Assembly (NCBI GenBank): GCA_934395135.1
Contig: CAKRRK010000004.1
Span: 1 to 64,000, forward strand
DNA: 64,000 bases
DNA from: an uncultured Eubacteriales bacterium
GTDB taxonomy: Bacteria > Bacillota > Clostridia > Oscillospirales > Butyricicoccaceae
Reading direction: 5' to 3'
In this document: positions 17,179-26,187 of the stretch, piece after piece
Numbering within the stretch: the first letter of the stretch is position 1
Layout of the letters: every line of letters begins with the position of its first letter
The notes under the pieces: generated by a model
Told to the model about the DNA's origin: nothing
What the model saw: the letters and a program-made list of their open reading frames with translations, nothing else
The model's database searches: none
Position numbers and translations under genes: made by a program

Positions 17179-19098
17179 TTATTCCAGCTCAAATGCGCCG
17201 GTATACAACTGATAATATTTCCCTTTTTCCTGTATAAGGGTTTCATGGTCGCCGCGTTCAATGATGCGGCCGTTTTCCAGCACCATAATCACATCTGCAT
17301 TTTTTACCGTAGATAACCGGTGTGCGATGACAAATACCGTCCGGCCGGACATCAGCGCATCCATACCGCTTTGCACAATGGTTTCCGTGCGGGTATCAAT
17401 GCTGGAGGTAGCTTCGTCCAAAATCATAACCGGTGGGTCGGCTACCGCCGCCCGGGCAATGGAAATCAGCTGCCGCTGTCCCTGGGAAAGCTCCGACCCG
17501 TTTGCTGTGAGCATGGTATCATAGCCATTTGGCAGACGGCAGATGAATTCATGGGCGTTTGCAAGACGTGCAGCGGCCTCTACTTCTTCATCGGTTGCCG
17601 TTAAATTGCCGTACCGGATATTTTCCCGCACTGTGGCCGTAAACAGGTTGGTGTCCTGCAGAACAATCCCCAGGGAACGGCGGAGATCGTCTTTCCGGAT
17701 TTTGTTGATGTTAATGCCGTCATATCGGATTTTTCCATCGGCGATGTCATAAAAGCGATTGATCAGATTGGTGATTGTGGTTTTCCCGGCGCCGGTTGCG
17801 CCGACAAAGGCAATTTTCTGACCGGGTTCTGCATAAAGGGAAATGTTGTGCAGCACAATCTTTTCCGGGGTATATCCGAAGTCTACATCAAACATCCGCA
17901 CATCGCCCGCCAGCCTGGTATACGTCAGCGTGCCGTCCTGGTGCGGGTGTCTCCAAGCCCAGATATTGGTTTTTTCCTCTGTTTCGGTCAGATTGCCGGC
18001 TTTGTCATATTTCGCGTTAACCAAGGTTACATAACCATTGTCCGTTTCCACTGGCTGGTCAATGAGATCAAAGATACGCTCCGCGCCGGCCAATGCCATA
18101 ATAATGTAGTTCATCTGCTGGGAAATTTGGCTGATTGGCATAGTAAAGCTGCGGCTCAGTGTGAGAAATGCGGCGATATCCCCCAGGCTGATGGGGCTAA
18201 GCCCACTGACTGCCAATGCGCCCCCCAAAAGGGCGATGAGCACATAGGTGATATTGCCCAAGTTTGCCATGATGGGCATTAAAATGTTAGCAAAGGTATT
18301 GGCTTTGGTAGCGTTTTCGCAAAGGGCATCATTCAGGGCGTCAAACCCGCGCTTTGCTTCCTCCTCGTGACAGAAAACCTTGACGACTTTTTGTCCCTGA
18401 ATCATTTCTTCGATATAGCCGTTGACGGCGCCAAGAGATTGCTGCTGTTTTACAAAGTATTTCGCAGAATTCCCGCCAACTTTTTTTACAACGCCCAACA
18501 TGACAAATACCATTGCCACAACAATCAGAGTCAGGGGAATGCTGAGACGCAGCATAGAAAGAAATACGGCGGTAATGGTAATGATGGAAGAGATAAACTG
18601 TGGAATGCTTTGGGAAATCATTTGCCGCAGGGTATCAGTATCGTTGGTGTAGCGGCTCATCAGGTCGCCGTGAGAATGGGAATCAAAATATTGTATGGGC
18701 AAAAGCTGCATATGGGCAAACATCTCATCCCGGATTTTTTTAAGAACGCCCTGGGCGATGACTGCCATTGTGCGGGTGTACAGAAAGGCGGATACAATGC
18801 CCACGCCGAAAATAATGCCCATTTTCACAATCAGAGCGATGAGACCGGAAAAATCAGGGTTTGCCGCGCCAAGCAGAGGCGTAATATAATCGTCAATCAG
18901 TGTACCCAGAAACAGCGAACTGGAGACGCTGGCAACAGCCATCAGAACAATGCAGGCAATGACCAGGAGAAACCGGAATTTATATTGCCAGATATAGGAC
19001 ATCAGGCGGGAAAATGTCTTTTTGCCGTTTTTTGCGCCGCGGCGGCCTGGTTTGGCGGCCTGGTTTGGGGCGGCCGCTGCATTTGTGCGGTTACGCAT
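17179..19098 (-). CDS. ABC exporter half-transporter with intact ATP site (heterodimer partner 2)
   Basis: This 639-residue protein fuses six membrane helices (about residues 40-340) to one ATP-binding cassette. It has Walker A GATGAGKTT, signature LSQGQRQ and Walker B MILDEATSSIDT with the catalytic Glu intact. An Ala/Arg/Lys-rich cytoplasmic N-terminal tail of about 30 residues precedes helix 1. The start at 19098 follows a GGAGGTGAGG site and overlaps the upstream gene by 8 bp, so the two are translationally coupled. Such pairs usually export drugs, lipids or peptides. The substrate is unknown. Confidence 0.92.
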   Translation of the reverse strand: MRNRTNAAAAPNQAAKPGRRGAKNGKKTFSRLMSYIWQYKFRFLLVIACIVLMAVASVSSSLFLGTLIDDYITPLLGAANPDFSGLIALIVKMGIIFGVGIVSAFLYTRTMAVIAQGVLKKIRDEMFAHMQLLPIQYFDSHSHGDLMSRYTNDTDTLRQMISQSIPQFISSIITITAVFLSMLRLSIPLTLIVVAMVFVMLGVVKKVGGNSAKYFVKQQQSLGAVNGYIEEMIQGQKVVKVFCHEEEAKRGFDALNDALCENATKANTFANILMPIMANLGNITYVLIALLGGALAVSGLSPISLGDIAAFLTLSRSFTMPISQISQQMNYIIMALAGAERIFDLIDQPVETDNGYVTLVNAKYDKAGNLTETEEKTNIWAWRHPHQDGTLTYTRLAGDVRMFDVDFGYTPEKIVLHNISLYAEPGQKIAFVGATGAGKTTITNLINRFYDIADGKIRYDGININKIRKDDLRRSLGIVLQDTNLFTATVRENIRYGNLTATDEEVEAAARLANAHEFICRLPNGYDTMLTANGSELSQGQRQLISIARAAVADPPVMILDEATSSIDTRTETIVQSGMDALMSGRTVFVIAHRLSTVKNADVIMVLENGRIIERGDHETLIQEKGKYYQLYTGAFELE

Positions 19099-20833
19099 GG
19101 TCCTCACCTCCCTTTCCCTGGGAATTGTATACTTCCTGATAGATGGCGTTGGAGGAAAGCAATTCCTTATGCGTACCCATCGCGTTGATTTTGCCGTTAT
19201 CCAGCACGATAATTTTATCAGCGTCTTCGATGGAAGCAATACGCTGCGCAATGATGATTTTGGTAGTGTCCGGGATCTCTTCCCGAAATGCTTTTCGGAT
19301 AAGCGCGTCCGTACTGGTGTCCACCGCGCTGGTAGAATCGTCCAGGATCAGGATTTTTGGTTTTTTCAGCAGGGCGCGGGCAATGCAAAGCCGCTGTTTC
19401 TGTCCGCCGGAAACATTGGAGCCGTCCTGTTCAATGTAGGTGTCGTATCCGTCGGGAAATTTTCGGATAAAGTCATCCGCCTGAGCGAGCTGGCAGGCAC
19501 GGACAATTTCCTCCATAGAGGCGTCTTCCTTGCCCCATTTCAGGTTTTCTGTAATCGTACCGGAAAAGAGTACGTTTTTTTGCAGTACCATTGCCACCGC
19601 GTTGCGCAGCGATGTAATATCATAGTCCCGTACATCGACGCCGCCCACAAGAACACTGCCGGCCGTCACGTCGTAAAGCCGGGGAATGAGCTGCACCAGG
19701 GAAGTTTTGGAACTGCCGGTGCCGCCGATGATCCCAATGGTTTCGCCGGAACGAATGTCAAGATTGACGCCGGACAGGCAAAGCTTGTTGGCATCCTTGG
19801 AATAGCTGAAATCCACATTGTGAAATGTCACCGCACCGTCTTTGACCGAAAGAACCGGTTGGTCCTTGTCCGTCAGATCGCTTTGTTCGGTCAGTATTTC
19901 ACAGATTCGTTCTGCAGACGCCCGGGACATGGTGATCATCACAAATACCATGGCAAGCATCATCAGGCTCATCAGAATCTGCATGGTATAGGTAATGAGA
20001 CTGGTCAGCTGCCCGGTGGTCAGTTCCGTCATATTGGTCGTTATAATGATTTTTGCACCAAACCAGGAAATGAGCAGCATACAGGCATAAACGATAAACT
20101 GCATCAGAGGCGTGGCGCTTGCCATGATTTTTTCCGCCTTGGTGAAAAGACGGTAAATGCTGCCGGACATCTTGTCAAATTTCTGCGTTTCATAAGGTTC
20201 CCGTACAAAAGATTTTACAACCCGAATGCCGCGGACATTTTCCTGCACCACCAGATTCAGGCTGTCATAGGCCTTGAACACCTTTTCAAACAACGGGCGG
20301 ACAAAATACATAATAAGCCCGAGACCCACCAGCAATACCGGGATCACGCATGCAAAAATGAGTGTCATAGAAGGATTGATCCGAAAGGTCATGATCAGGG
20401 AAAATGCAAACATTACAGGCGCTCGTACTGCAATACGGATGATCATCTGGTATGCGTTTTGCAGATTGGTCACATCCGTCGTCAGGCGGGTGACAATGCT
20501 GGAGGTAGAAAATTTATCAATATTGGAAAAGGAAAAATCCTGTACCGTATAATACATATCATGCCGTAGGTTTTTGGCGAATCCAGCGGAAGCGGAAGCC
20601 GCGTATTTGCCGGAAATTGCGCCGCAGAGCAAGGATAAAAACGCGAACAGCAGCAAGCAAAGGCCCAACTTTACAATGGTGGGCATATGGCCTGCATAGA
20701 TACCGTCGTCGATGAGATCGGACATAATAAACGGAATGATCACTTCAATAATCACTTCCAGCGTCACAAAAATCGGAGCAAGCAAAGAATCCTTTTTGTA
20801 TTCCCGAATGGATTTTGCCAGGGTTTTTATCAT
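19091..20833 (-). CDS. ABC exporter half-transporter with degenerate ATP site (heterodimer partner 1)
   Basis: The 580-residue protein has six N-terminal membrane helices and a C-terminal cassette. Its Walker A is GGTGSSKTS, where the usual final Gly before Lys is Ser. Its Walker B ends ILDDSTSAVDT, so the catalytic Glu is replaced by Asp. The signature VSGGQKQR is intact. Replacement of the catalytic Glu in one subunit is the known hallmark of heterodimeric exporters of the TM287/288 and BmrCD type. The ATG at 20833 has AGGAGGG just upstream. It is the first gene of a two-gene operon with a near-consensus promoter overlapped by a palindrome. Confidence 0.92.
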   Translation of the reverse strand: MIKTLAKSIREYKKDSLLAPIFVTLEVIIEVIIPFIMSDLIDDGIYAGHMPTIVKLGLCLLLFAFLSLLCGAISGKYAASASAGFAKNLRHDMYYTVQDFSFSNIDKFSTSSIVTRLTTDVTNLQNAYQMIIRIAVRAPVMFAFSLIMTFRINPSMTLIFACVIPVLLVGLGLIMYFVRPLFEKVFKAYDSLNLVVQENVRGIRVVKSFVREPYETQKFDKMSGSIYRLFTKAEKIMASATPLMQFIVYACMLLISWFGAKIIITTNMTELTTGQLTSLITYTMQILMSLMMLAMVFVMITMSRASAERICEILTEQSDLTDKDQPVLSVKDGAVTFHNVDFSYSKDANKLCLSGVNLDIRSGETIGIIGGTGSSKTSLVQLIPRLYDVTAGSVLVGGVDVRDYDITSLRNAVAMVLQKNVLFSGTITENLKWGKEDASMEEIVRACQLAQADDFIRKFPDGYDTYIEQDGSNVSGGQKQRLCIARALLKKPKILILDDSTSAVDTSTDALIRKAFREEIPDTTKIIIAQRIASIEDADKIIVLDNGKINAMGTHKELLSSNAIYQEVYNSQGKGGEDHA

Positions 20834-20874
20834 ACAATCCCTCCTGTGAAAAAATTGGCATAAAACAGTAATAA

Positions 20875-20905
20875 TTAGTATACTAACTATTCGATTGTCT
20901 GTCAA
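20875..20905 (-). promoter_or_regulatory. Exporter promoter with palindromic operator over the -10
   Basis: On the minus strand TTGACA (20905-20900) is separated by 17 bp from TATACT (20882-20877). The 12-bp perfect palindrome TTAGTATACTAA (20875-20886) covers the -10. GATTGT/ACAATC arms flank the -35. This looks like a MarR- or TetR-type repressor site, but no regulator gene is adjacent. Confidence 0.7.
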
Positions 20906-21122
20906 CAATCAAATTGTAAAAAAAGTATGACGCTGGCTCCATACTTTTGGTTGTTCTGTTTTGGCCAATTCCCACTTCGGCGGGGCCGCGAGATGCTGCC
21001 GGCAGGAGCGAAAAACAACAAAAAAGCACAGAAAAAGGGAGGAATCCTGGCAGACGAACCTTGAGTTTCCGGCGGCGCTGTGGTATAGTATTCGTATTCC
21101 CGCGGAAAGGGGGCGGCAGCGT

Positions 21123-21983
21123 ATGAACCGGCAGTTTGACCCATACCAGAAGATTGAGCGAAGCATTACCAAAAAATACAGAAAGAACATCTGGAATCCG
21201 TTTGTGGAGGGGATAAAGCGATATCAGCTGATTCAGCCGGGCGATCGGATTGCAGTGTGCATTTCCGGCGGTAAGGATTCTATGCTGCTGGCGTTTCTGA
21301 TGAAGCAACTTCACCGCTACAGCGAGATACCGTTTTCGCTGAAATTTCTGTCGATGGATCCTGGCTATGCTCCGCAGAACCGGAAAAAAATCCAGGAGAA
21401 CGCGGCTTTGCTGCAAATCCCGCTGACAATATTTGAAACCAACATTTTCCGTGTGGTGAATAAAACAGAAAACAATCCATGCTATCTGTGTGCCAGAATG
21501 CGCCGGGGGCACCTTTATAATATGGCAAAAGAAATCGGCTGCAATAAGATTGCGTTGGGGCACCATTTCAGCGATGTCATTGAAACCACGCTGCTGGGCT
21601 TGCTTTACGGCGGCCAGATGCAGGCGATGATGCCAAAACTCAAGAGCCAAAACTTTGCGGGAATGGAACTCATCCGGCCGATGTACTGTGTGCATGAAGA
21701 CGCGGTCATCAGCTGGCGGGATTACAATGGGCTCAGTTTTCTGCAATGCGCCTGCCGCTTCACGGAACAGATGTGGGAAAGCGGAGACGGCGTGGGGGAA
21801 TCCAAGCGGCAGGAAATCAAGCAGCTTATCCGGGAATTGAAAAAGACCAATCCCAATGTGGAAAAAAGCATTTTTAATAGCTTTCATGCAGCCAATGTGG
21901 ATACGATGATCGGATATAAGCTGAAGGGAGTGCGGCATTCCTTTTTGGAACAGTATGAAGCATCGGAGGAGGAGAACCTATGA
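21123..21983 (+). CDS. TtcA-family PP-loop ATPase, tRNA 2-thiolation-like
   Basis: The 286-residue protein has an N-terminal PP-loop ISGGKDSM at about residue 47, which adenylates the target base. Cysteine pairs in NPCYLCARMRRG and later LQCACRF are consistent with the Fe-S-binding cysteines of the TtcA/TtuA group. Such enzymes insert sulfur into tRNA nucleotides, and cytidine 32 is the TtcA target. The start at 21123 follows a GGAAAGGGGG region. It overlaps the next gene by ATGA, and both act on tRNA, so they form a tRNA-modification pair. The exact base modified is inferred. Confidence 0.85.
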   Translation: MNRQFDPYQKIERSITKKYRKNIWNPFVEGIKRYQLIQPGDRIAVCISGGKDSMLLAFLMKQLHRYSEIPFSLKFLSMDPGYAPQNRKKIQENAALLQIPLTIFETNIFRVVNKTENNPCYLCARMRRGHLYNMAKEIGCNKIALGHHFSDVIETTLLGLLYGGQMQAMMPKLKSQNFAGMELIRPMYCVHEDAVISWRDYNGLSFLQCACRFTEQMWESGDGVGESKRQEIKQLIRELKKTNPNVEKSIFNSFHAANVDTMIGYKLKGVRHSFLEQYEASEEENL

Positions 21984-22699
21984 TGGGGCAGTTCACACGG
22001 ACAAAAATGCTGTTGGGAGAAGAAGGAATGCAGCGGCTGCAAAACGCCCGGGTGGCGGTGTTCGGAATCGGCGGCGTCGGCGGCCACTTGGCGGAAGCGC
22101 TGGTGCGCAGCGGGGTTGGGCATCTGGATCTTGTGGACAACGATACGGTATCGGAAACCAACCTTAACCGGCAGATTATCGCGCTGCACAGCACCATAGG
22201 ACAGCTTAAGGTCCAGGCGGCCAAACAGCGGTTTCTGGACATTAACCCGCAGGCAGACATTCAGACGTATCCGGTATTTTTCACAGAGGACACCGCGGCT
22301 GCATTTGATTTTGCCCAATATGATTATGTGGCGGACGCCATTGATACCGTGTCCGGAAAAATAGAGCTCATTGTGCGGGCGCAGGCAGCGGGAGTTCCGG
22401 TGATCTCTTCGATGGGCGCCGGAAATAAATTGTATCCGCAATGTTTTGAGGTGGCAGATCTCTTTGAAACTTCTGTGTGTCCTCTGGCCAGGGTAATGCG
22501 GCAGGAACTGCGAAAGCGGGGCATCCGCCGCTTAAAGACCGTGTATTCCAGAGAGCCGGCCAGAGTGCCGGTATGGCGGGGGGAAGAAGCGGCGCCGGCT
22601 GGCCGGCGGGCACTGCCCGGCAGCCTGGCGTTTGTACCATCGGCGGCTGGTCTTGTGATGGCAGGAGAAATAATCCGGGACTTGGCACAGATTTCATAA
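21980..22699 (+). CDS. tcdA: tRNA threonylcarbamoyladenosine dehydratase
   Basis: The 239-residue protein is an E1/ThiF-like ATP-dependent enzyme that cyclises t6A37 of tRNA to ct6A. The Rossmann nucleotide motif FGIGGVGGHLAEALVRSG lies near residue 30, with DNDTVSETNLNRQ shortly after. The later segments ISSMGAGNK and CPLARVMRQELRKRGI are typical of the YgdL/TcdA family. Two adjacent ATGs occur. The gene overlaps the TtcA-like gene by 4 bp and ends at a bidirectional terminator. Confidence 0.9.
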   Translation: MMGQFTRTKMLLGEEGMQRLQNARVAVFGIGGVGGHLAEALVRSGVGHLDLVDNDTVSETNLNRQIIALHSTIGQLKVQAAKQRFLDINPQADIQTYPVFFTEDTAAAFDFAQYDYVADAIDTVSGKIELIVRAQAAGVPVISSMGAGNKLYPQCFEVADLFETSVCPLARVMRQELRKRGIRRLKTVYSREPARVPVWRGEEAAPAGRRALPGSLAFVPSAAGLVMAGEIIRDLAQIS

Positions 22700-22704
22700 C
22701 AAAA

Positions 22705-22732
22705 GCACAGGGAAGGCTCCCTGTGCTTTTTT
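22705..22732. terminator. Bidirectional terminator
   Basis: The stem GCACAGGGA/TCCCTGTGC has an AGGC loop. It is flanked by an A-run on the left and a T-run on the right, serving tcdA and the convergent BofC-like gene. Confidence 0.9.
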
Positions 22733-22737
22733 GTCGG

Positions 22738-23064
22738 TCAGCTGCTGAAATCCTCCAGAAAAAGGGTAAGTTCCAGTTCGGTATAAATTGGAATGCCAGC
22801 CACAATTTTTTGCTGATCGGCTTCTGTCAATGTACGCAGATGGACCGGCAGCATTTTATACGGCGTAGTATCTTCCGGGAGAAACAGCGCCGCATAGCCG
22901 TCATATGCTCGGATGATGTACAGCGGTTCTTCCGCTGCGGCGGAGGCCGATACTTCTGTCTCTGGCAGCGGAGCTGGCGTGGCAGAATCTGCGGAGGAAT
23001 ACGCAAGGAGCATGACGGCGAGAATAAGAATGGTGCCGGATATGACGATGTAATTTTTATACAT
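22738..23064 (-). CDS. Small membrane-anchored protein with BofC C-terminal-like domain
   Basis: The 108-residue protein has one N-terminal membrane helix (about residues 5-22), an Ala/Pro/Ser linker, and a compact domain starting at YIIRAYDGYAALF. The pattern YIIR-x-YDG-x-A-x-F followed by LRTLTEADQQKIVAGIPIYTELEL resembles the C-terminal domain of the sporulation protein BofC and its many short clostridial relatives. BofC controls sigma-K activation in Bacillus. The short form here may have a different role. It diverges from the penicillin-binding protein gene and ends at a shared terminator. Confidence 0.7.
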   Translation of the reverse strand: MYKNYIVISGTILILAVMLLAYSSADSATPAPLPETEVSASAAAEEPLYIIRAYDGYAALFLPEDTTPYKMLPVHLRTLTEADQQKIVAGIPIYTELELTLFLEDFSS

Positions 23065-23159
23065 AGCGCGTCACTCTTTTCATATATGATATATTTCTTC
23101 TATGATTTTTTCCATTTTTGTGCAAATTATTCATAAAATGTGAACTTTTTTGAAAGGAT

Positions 23160-23188
23160 TTGCACTTGAAAATAGAATGTGCTATAAT
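23160..23188 (+). promoter_or_regulatory. Promoter of the class A penicillin-binding protein
   Basis: TTGCAC (23160-23165) is separated by 17 bp from a consensus TATAAT (23183-23188). The leader is about 150 nt. Confidence 0.75.
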
Positions 23189-23346
23189 GAACGCGGGTTC
23201 GCGCAAGCCAAAACGGGAATATGCCCCGCCGGCTCCGGCGCAGTTTTTCAACTCGTTTACCACAATCATGCGGAGAAAAAGGGTACTGTAATTCCGCACA
23301 ACAGATGGTTTGATACAATTTCAGGTTCCATCCAGGGAGGGAGCAC

Positions 23347-25638
23347 ATGACAAAACAAAAACGCGGCCGCGGCGGCAGAGTGAAGCGAATTGTGATTTCA
23401 GTTGTCTTGGTTGCCTTAATGACAATTGCGATCTGCGCGATAGCGTTTGCGCTGTATGTCAATAAATACATCAACCCCAATGTGGACATCGAAATCGCGG
23501 ATTTCAGTATGGATTTGACCAGCGTCATTTATTATCAGGACAAGGAGTCCGGCGAATGGCTGGAATTGGAATCCCTCCATGGGTCGGAAAACCGTGTGTG
23601 GGTAGACCTTGTGGATATACCAGAAAATCTCAGCGACGCGTTTGTGGCGATTGAAGATCACCGGTTTTATAAGCATAAGGGCGTTGACTGGCGGCGAACG
23701 ATAGGCGCTGTGGTCAATTGGATTATGCCGTCCAATTCCAAAGCCGGCGGCGGATCAACGATTACCCAGCAGCTGATTAAAAATATTACGGATGAAAACG
23801 ATTATTCCGTCAAGCGGAAGCTGACGGAAATTCTGCGCGCCCTGCATTTGGAGAAGAAAACCGGCGACAAGGATAAAATCCTGGAACTTTATCTCAATAC
23901 CATTTATCTGGGGCGGAACAGTTATGGCGTGCAGACGGCGGCAGAGACGTATTTTGACAAGGAAGTAAGCGCGCTCAGCCTGGCGGAGTGTGCCTTGCTG
24001 GCAGGCATTACCAACAATCCGTCTTATTACGATCCCTTCAATTATCCGGAACATGCCAAAGAACGGCAGGAACTGATTTTGGACCGGATGGCGGAAGAAG
24101 GCTACATTACGGAAGCCGAGGCGGCGGCTGCGAAACAGCAGGAACTGGTATACAAATCCAGGGAAAGCACAGCGGCGGACAACACGCCCTACAGCTACTT
24201 TGTGGATACGGTTATCCGTGACGTTACCAACGATTTGATTCAGGAAAAAGGATATTCCAGGCAGTATGCGGAAACACTGGTAAAGTCCGGCGGGCTGCAG
24301 ATTTATTCCACGGTGGACATAGACATCCAGCAGATTATGGAAGAAGAATACTCCGATCCGGACAATTTTCCGGACATTTCGCAAAATGGGGAATCACCCC
24401 AAAGCGCAATGGTGATTATCGATCCTTATACCGGGGATCTGAAAGGGGTTGTGGGCGGCCGTGACCCGGATGAAAAAGACAGCTTGTCGCTGAACCGGGC
24501 AACCCAGTCCAGACTTTCTCCCGGTTCCTCTATCAAGCCGGTTTCTGTATACGGCCCGGCGGTGGATTTGGGGCTGATCACGCCATATACGGTGTATGAG
24601 GATTCCCCGTTTATGAAATTAAACGGTGTGGACTGGCCGAAAAATGAGGACCGCACATACCGGGGCGATATCACGGTGCAAACTGCCATTCAGAAATCGA
24701 TCAATACCGTCGCGGTAAAAATACTGGACGATATTACGCCGGAAATTTCCTACCAGTACCTGACCGAGCGGTTTGGGCTTTCCACGCTGTCTGCTGACGA
24801 CATTAACTACAGTCCTCTGGCACTGGGCAGCTGCAGCGTAACAGTACGGGAGCTTACCAACGCCTACAGTGCCTTTTTGAACGATGGAATGCTGTGCCAA
24901 TGCAGAAGCTACACCAAGGTGCTGGACGATGACGGCGGCATTGTAATGGAGAAAAGTACAGACCCGTCTATTGTATTTGACAATGAAAAGACATCGTATG
25001 TTATGACTTCTTTGCTGGAAAGCGTATGCACCAGCGGCACCGGTAGAATTGCAAAGCTCAGCGGGATGTCCACCGCCGGCAAAACGGGAACCACATCCTC
25101 CAATAAGGACCGTTGGTTTATTGGATTTACCCCATATTATGTCGGCGGCGTATGGTTTGGTTACGACAGCGGATACGGTCTGCCCAGCCTTTCCAGAAAT
25201 CCCAGCGCGGTGCTTTGGAAAGCTGTTATGCAGCGTGTGCATGACGATCTGCCCAATGTGGATTTTGATACTGGCGACGTCAGCAATTATGAGAGCTGTA
25301 CGTATTGTACCATTTCTGGACTGCTGCCTGCAGAAGGCTGTCCGACGGCCACTGGAACCTTCTATAAAGGCGACCAGCCTACAGAAACCTGTCCCGGCGG
25401 GCACCAAACCGAACCGGAACCGACGGATCCGGATGTAGATCCGGAAGATCCAAACGCGCCAACCGATCCGTCTATTCCGGTAGAACCAATTGATCCAACC
25501 GAGCCAACCGATCCGGTAACGCCGCCGGTGGACCCGGTAACACCACCGGACCCGGTAACACCGCCAGTTGATCCGGTGACACCGCCGGACCCGGTGACGC
25601 CCACCGATCCCAATCTGCCGGCGGATCCGGAGGCATAG
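23347..25638 (+). CDS. Class A penicillin-binding protein (PBP1A, transglycosylase/transpeptidase)
   Basis: The 763-residue bifunctional enzyme polymerises and cross-links peptidoglycan outside the membrane. A basic N-terminus is followed by one membrane helix (about 14-37). The GT51 domain shows EDHRFYKHKG with the catalytic Glu at 103 and GGSTITQQLIKN. The transpeptidase domain has the active-site SSIK around residue 395 and KTGTT near 579. A cysteine-containing segment and a tail of DPVTPP-type repeats (from about residue 690) end the protein. The tail is unrelated to catalysis and probably spans or binds the wall. A GGGAGGGAG site precedes the ATG. Confidence 0.95.
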   Translation: MTKQKRGRGGRVKRIVISVVLVALMTIAICAIAFALYVNKYINPNVDIEIADFSMDLTSVIYYQDKESGEWLELESLHGSENRVWVDLVDIPENLSDAFVAIEDHRFYKHKGVDWRRTIGAVVNWIMPSNSKAGGGSTITQQLIKNITDENDYSVKRKLTEILRALHLEKKTGDKDKILELYLNTIYLGRNSYGVQTAAETYFDKEVSALSLAECALLAGITNNPSYYDPFNYPEHAKERQELILDRMAEEGYITEAEAAAAKQQELVYKSRESTAADNTPYSYFVDTVIRDVTNDLIQEKGYSRQYAETLVKSGGLQIYSTVDIDIQQIMEEEYSDPDNFPDISQNGESPQSAMVIIDPYTGDLKGVVGGRDPDEKDSLSLNRATQSRLSPGSSIKPVSVYGPAVDLGLITPYTVYEDSPFMKLNGVDWPKNEDRTYRGDITVQTAIQKSINTVAVKILDDITPEISYQYLTERFGLSTLSADDINYSPLALGSCSVTVRELTNAYSAFLNDGMLCQCRSYTKVLDDDGGIVMEKSTDPSIVFDNEKTSYVMTSLLESVCTSGTGRIAKLSGMSTAGKTGTTSSNKDRWFIGFTPYYVGGVWFGYDSGYGLPSLSRNPSAVLWKAVMQRVHDDLPNVDFDTGDVSNYESCTYCTISGLLPAEGCPTATGTFYKGDQPTETCPGGHQTEPEPTDPDVDPEDPNAPTDPSIPVEPIDPTEPTDPVTPPVDPVTPPDPVTPPVDPVTPPDPVTPTDPNLPADPEA
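25510..25615 (+). repeat. In-gene tandem repeat encoding DPVTPP units
   Basis: Five or six near-identical units encoding (V)DPVTPP lie in tandem at the 3' end of the penicillin-binding protein gene. Variation is mostly synonymous, and units alternate with and without an extra Val. Confidence 0.8.
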
Positions 25639-25685
25639 CTTGGGCGGTGCAGGAAGAAAGTTTTGGAAAAAAGCGGGGAATCGCA

Positions 25686-25714
25686 TTGAAATGCAGTGGG
25701 TTTTACGCTATAAT
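25686..25714 (+). promoter_or_regulatory. Promoter of the SRP RNA
   Basis: TTGAAA (25686-25691) is separated by 17 bp from consensus TATAAT (25709-25714). Transcription would start near 25721, about 90 nt before the SRP RNA closing helix. Confidence 0.75.
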
Positions 25715-25810
25715 AAAAACGGTTTAAGCGGCAGGCAGCATGCTGTGCCGCTTCGGCCGCGGCTTGCGTGCTTTTTGCATCCAAAAGCCGCAGTTGGCGT
25801 CCATACAGTT

Positions 25811-26118
25811 GGTTACGGTATCCTGCAAGGCTGCACTAGTCGGGGAGGCAGCGGTGCCCTGTAACCTGCAATCCGCTATAGCAGGGATGAATCCCGCAAG
25901 GAGGGATTGGTATGTGCCGTTTGCCCTTTATCGAGAACGATGAGAATGCGGTCCTGCGCAACAGGAAACTGTGAACCATGTCAGGCGGGGAACCGAGCAG
26001 CATTAAGCAGAACTTCTTGTGTGCCGCAGAATTGCCGTATTTGAGTTTGAAAGCCAAAGGTTAGCGGGCATATGCCTTTTTCGATTTGCGGTGTGCGGTC
26101 TTGCAGGGTATCGTAACC
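25811..26118 (+). ncRNA. ffs: Signal recognition particle RNA, large Alu-containing form
   Basis: The RNA scaffolds Ffh for cotranslational targeting of membrane proteins. The S-domain hallmarks are present: ACCATGTCAGG, the GGAA-type apical loop and AGCAGCATTAAG, with GTCCTGCGCAACAGG before them. The 5' Alu-like part carries GGGGAGGCAGCGGTGCCC and GCAATCCGCTATAGCAGGG, matching the pattern of Bacillus scRNA. The two ends pair over 19 bp (25811-25829 with 26100-26118), allowing two G-U pairs. This closing helix is what I used to set the ends. The position just upstream of dnaX is typical for Bacillota. Mature ends may differ by several bases. Confidence 0.9.
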
Positions 26119-26132
26119 AGAACAGAACAAGC

Positions 26133-26159
26133 AAGCGGACAATGAAAATTGTCCGCTTT
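26133..26159 (+). terminator. Terminator after the SRP RNA
   Basis: The stem AAGCGGACAAT/ATTGTCCGCTT is capped by GAAA and followed by a short T-run, just after the SRP RNA closing helix. Confidence 0.75.
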
Positions 26160-26187
26160 CCAATATACGGGGGAGGCTGTGAAATTG

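Noticed and set aside
19022..20569. A 515-codon plus-strand frame
   Set aside because: It is antisense to the ABC exporter gene, is full of His/Gln/Lys runs, and no protein family is recognisable.
25510..25615. CRISPR-like tandem repeat
   Set aside because: The units are very short, in frame and encode DPVTPP. There are no unique spacers and no cas genes.
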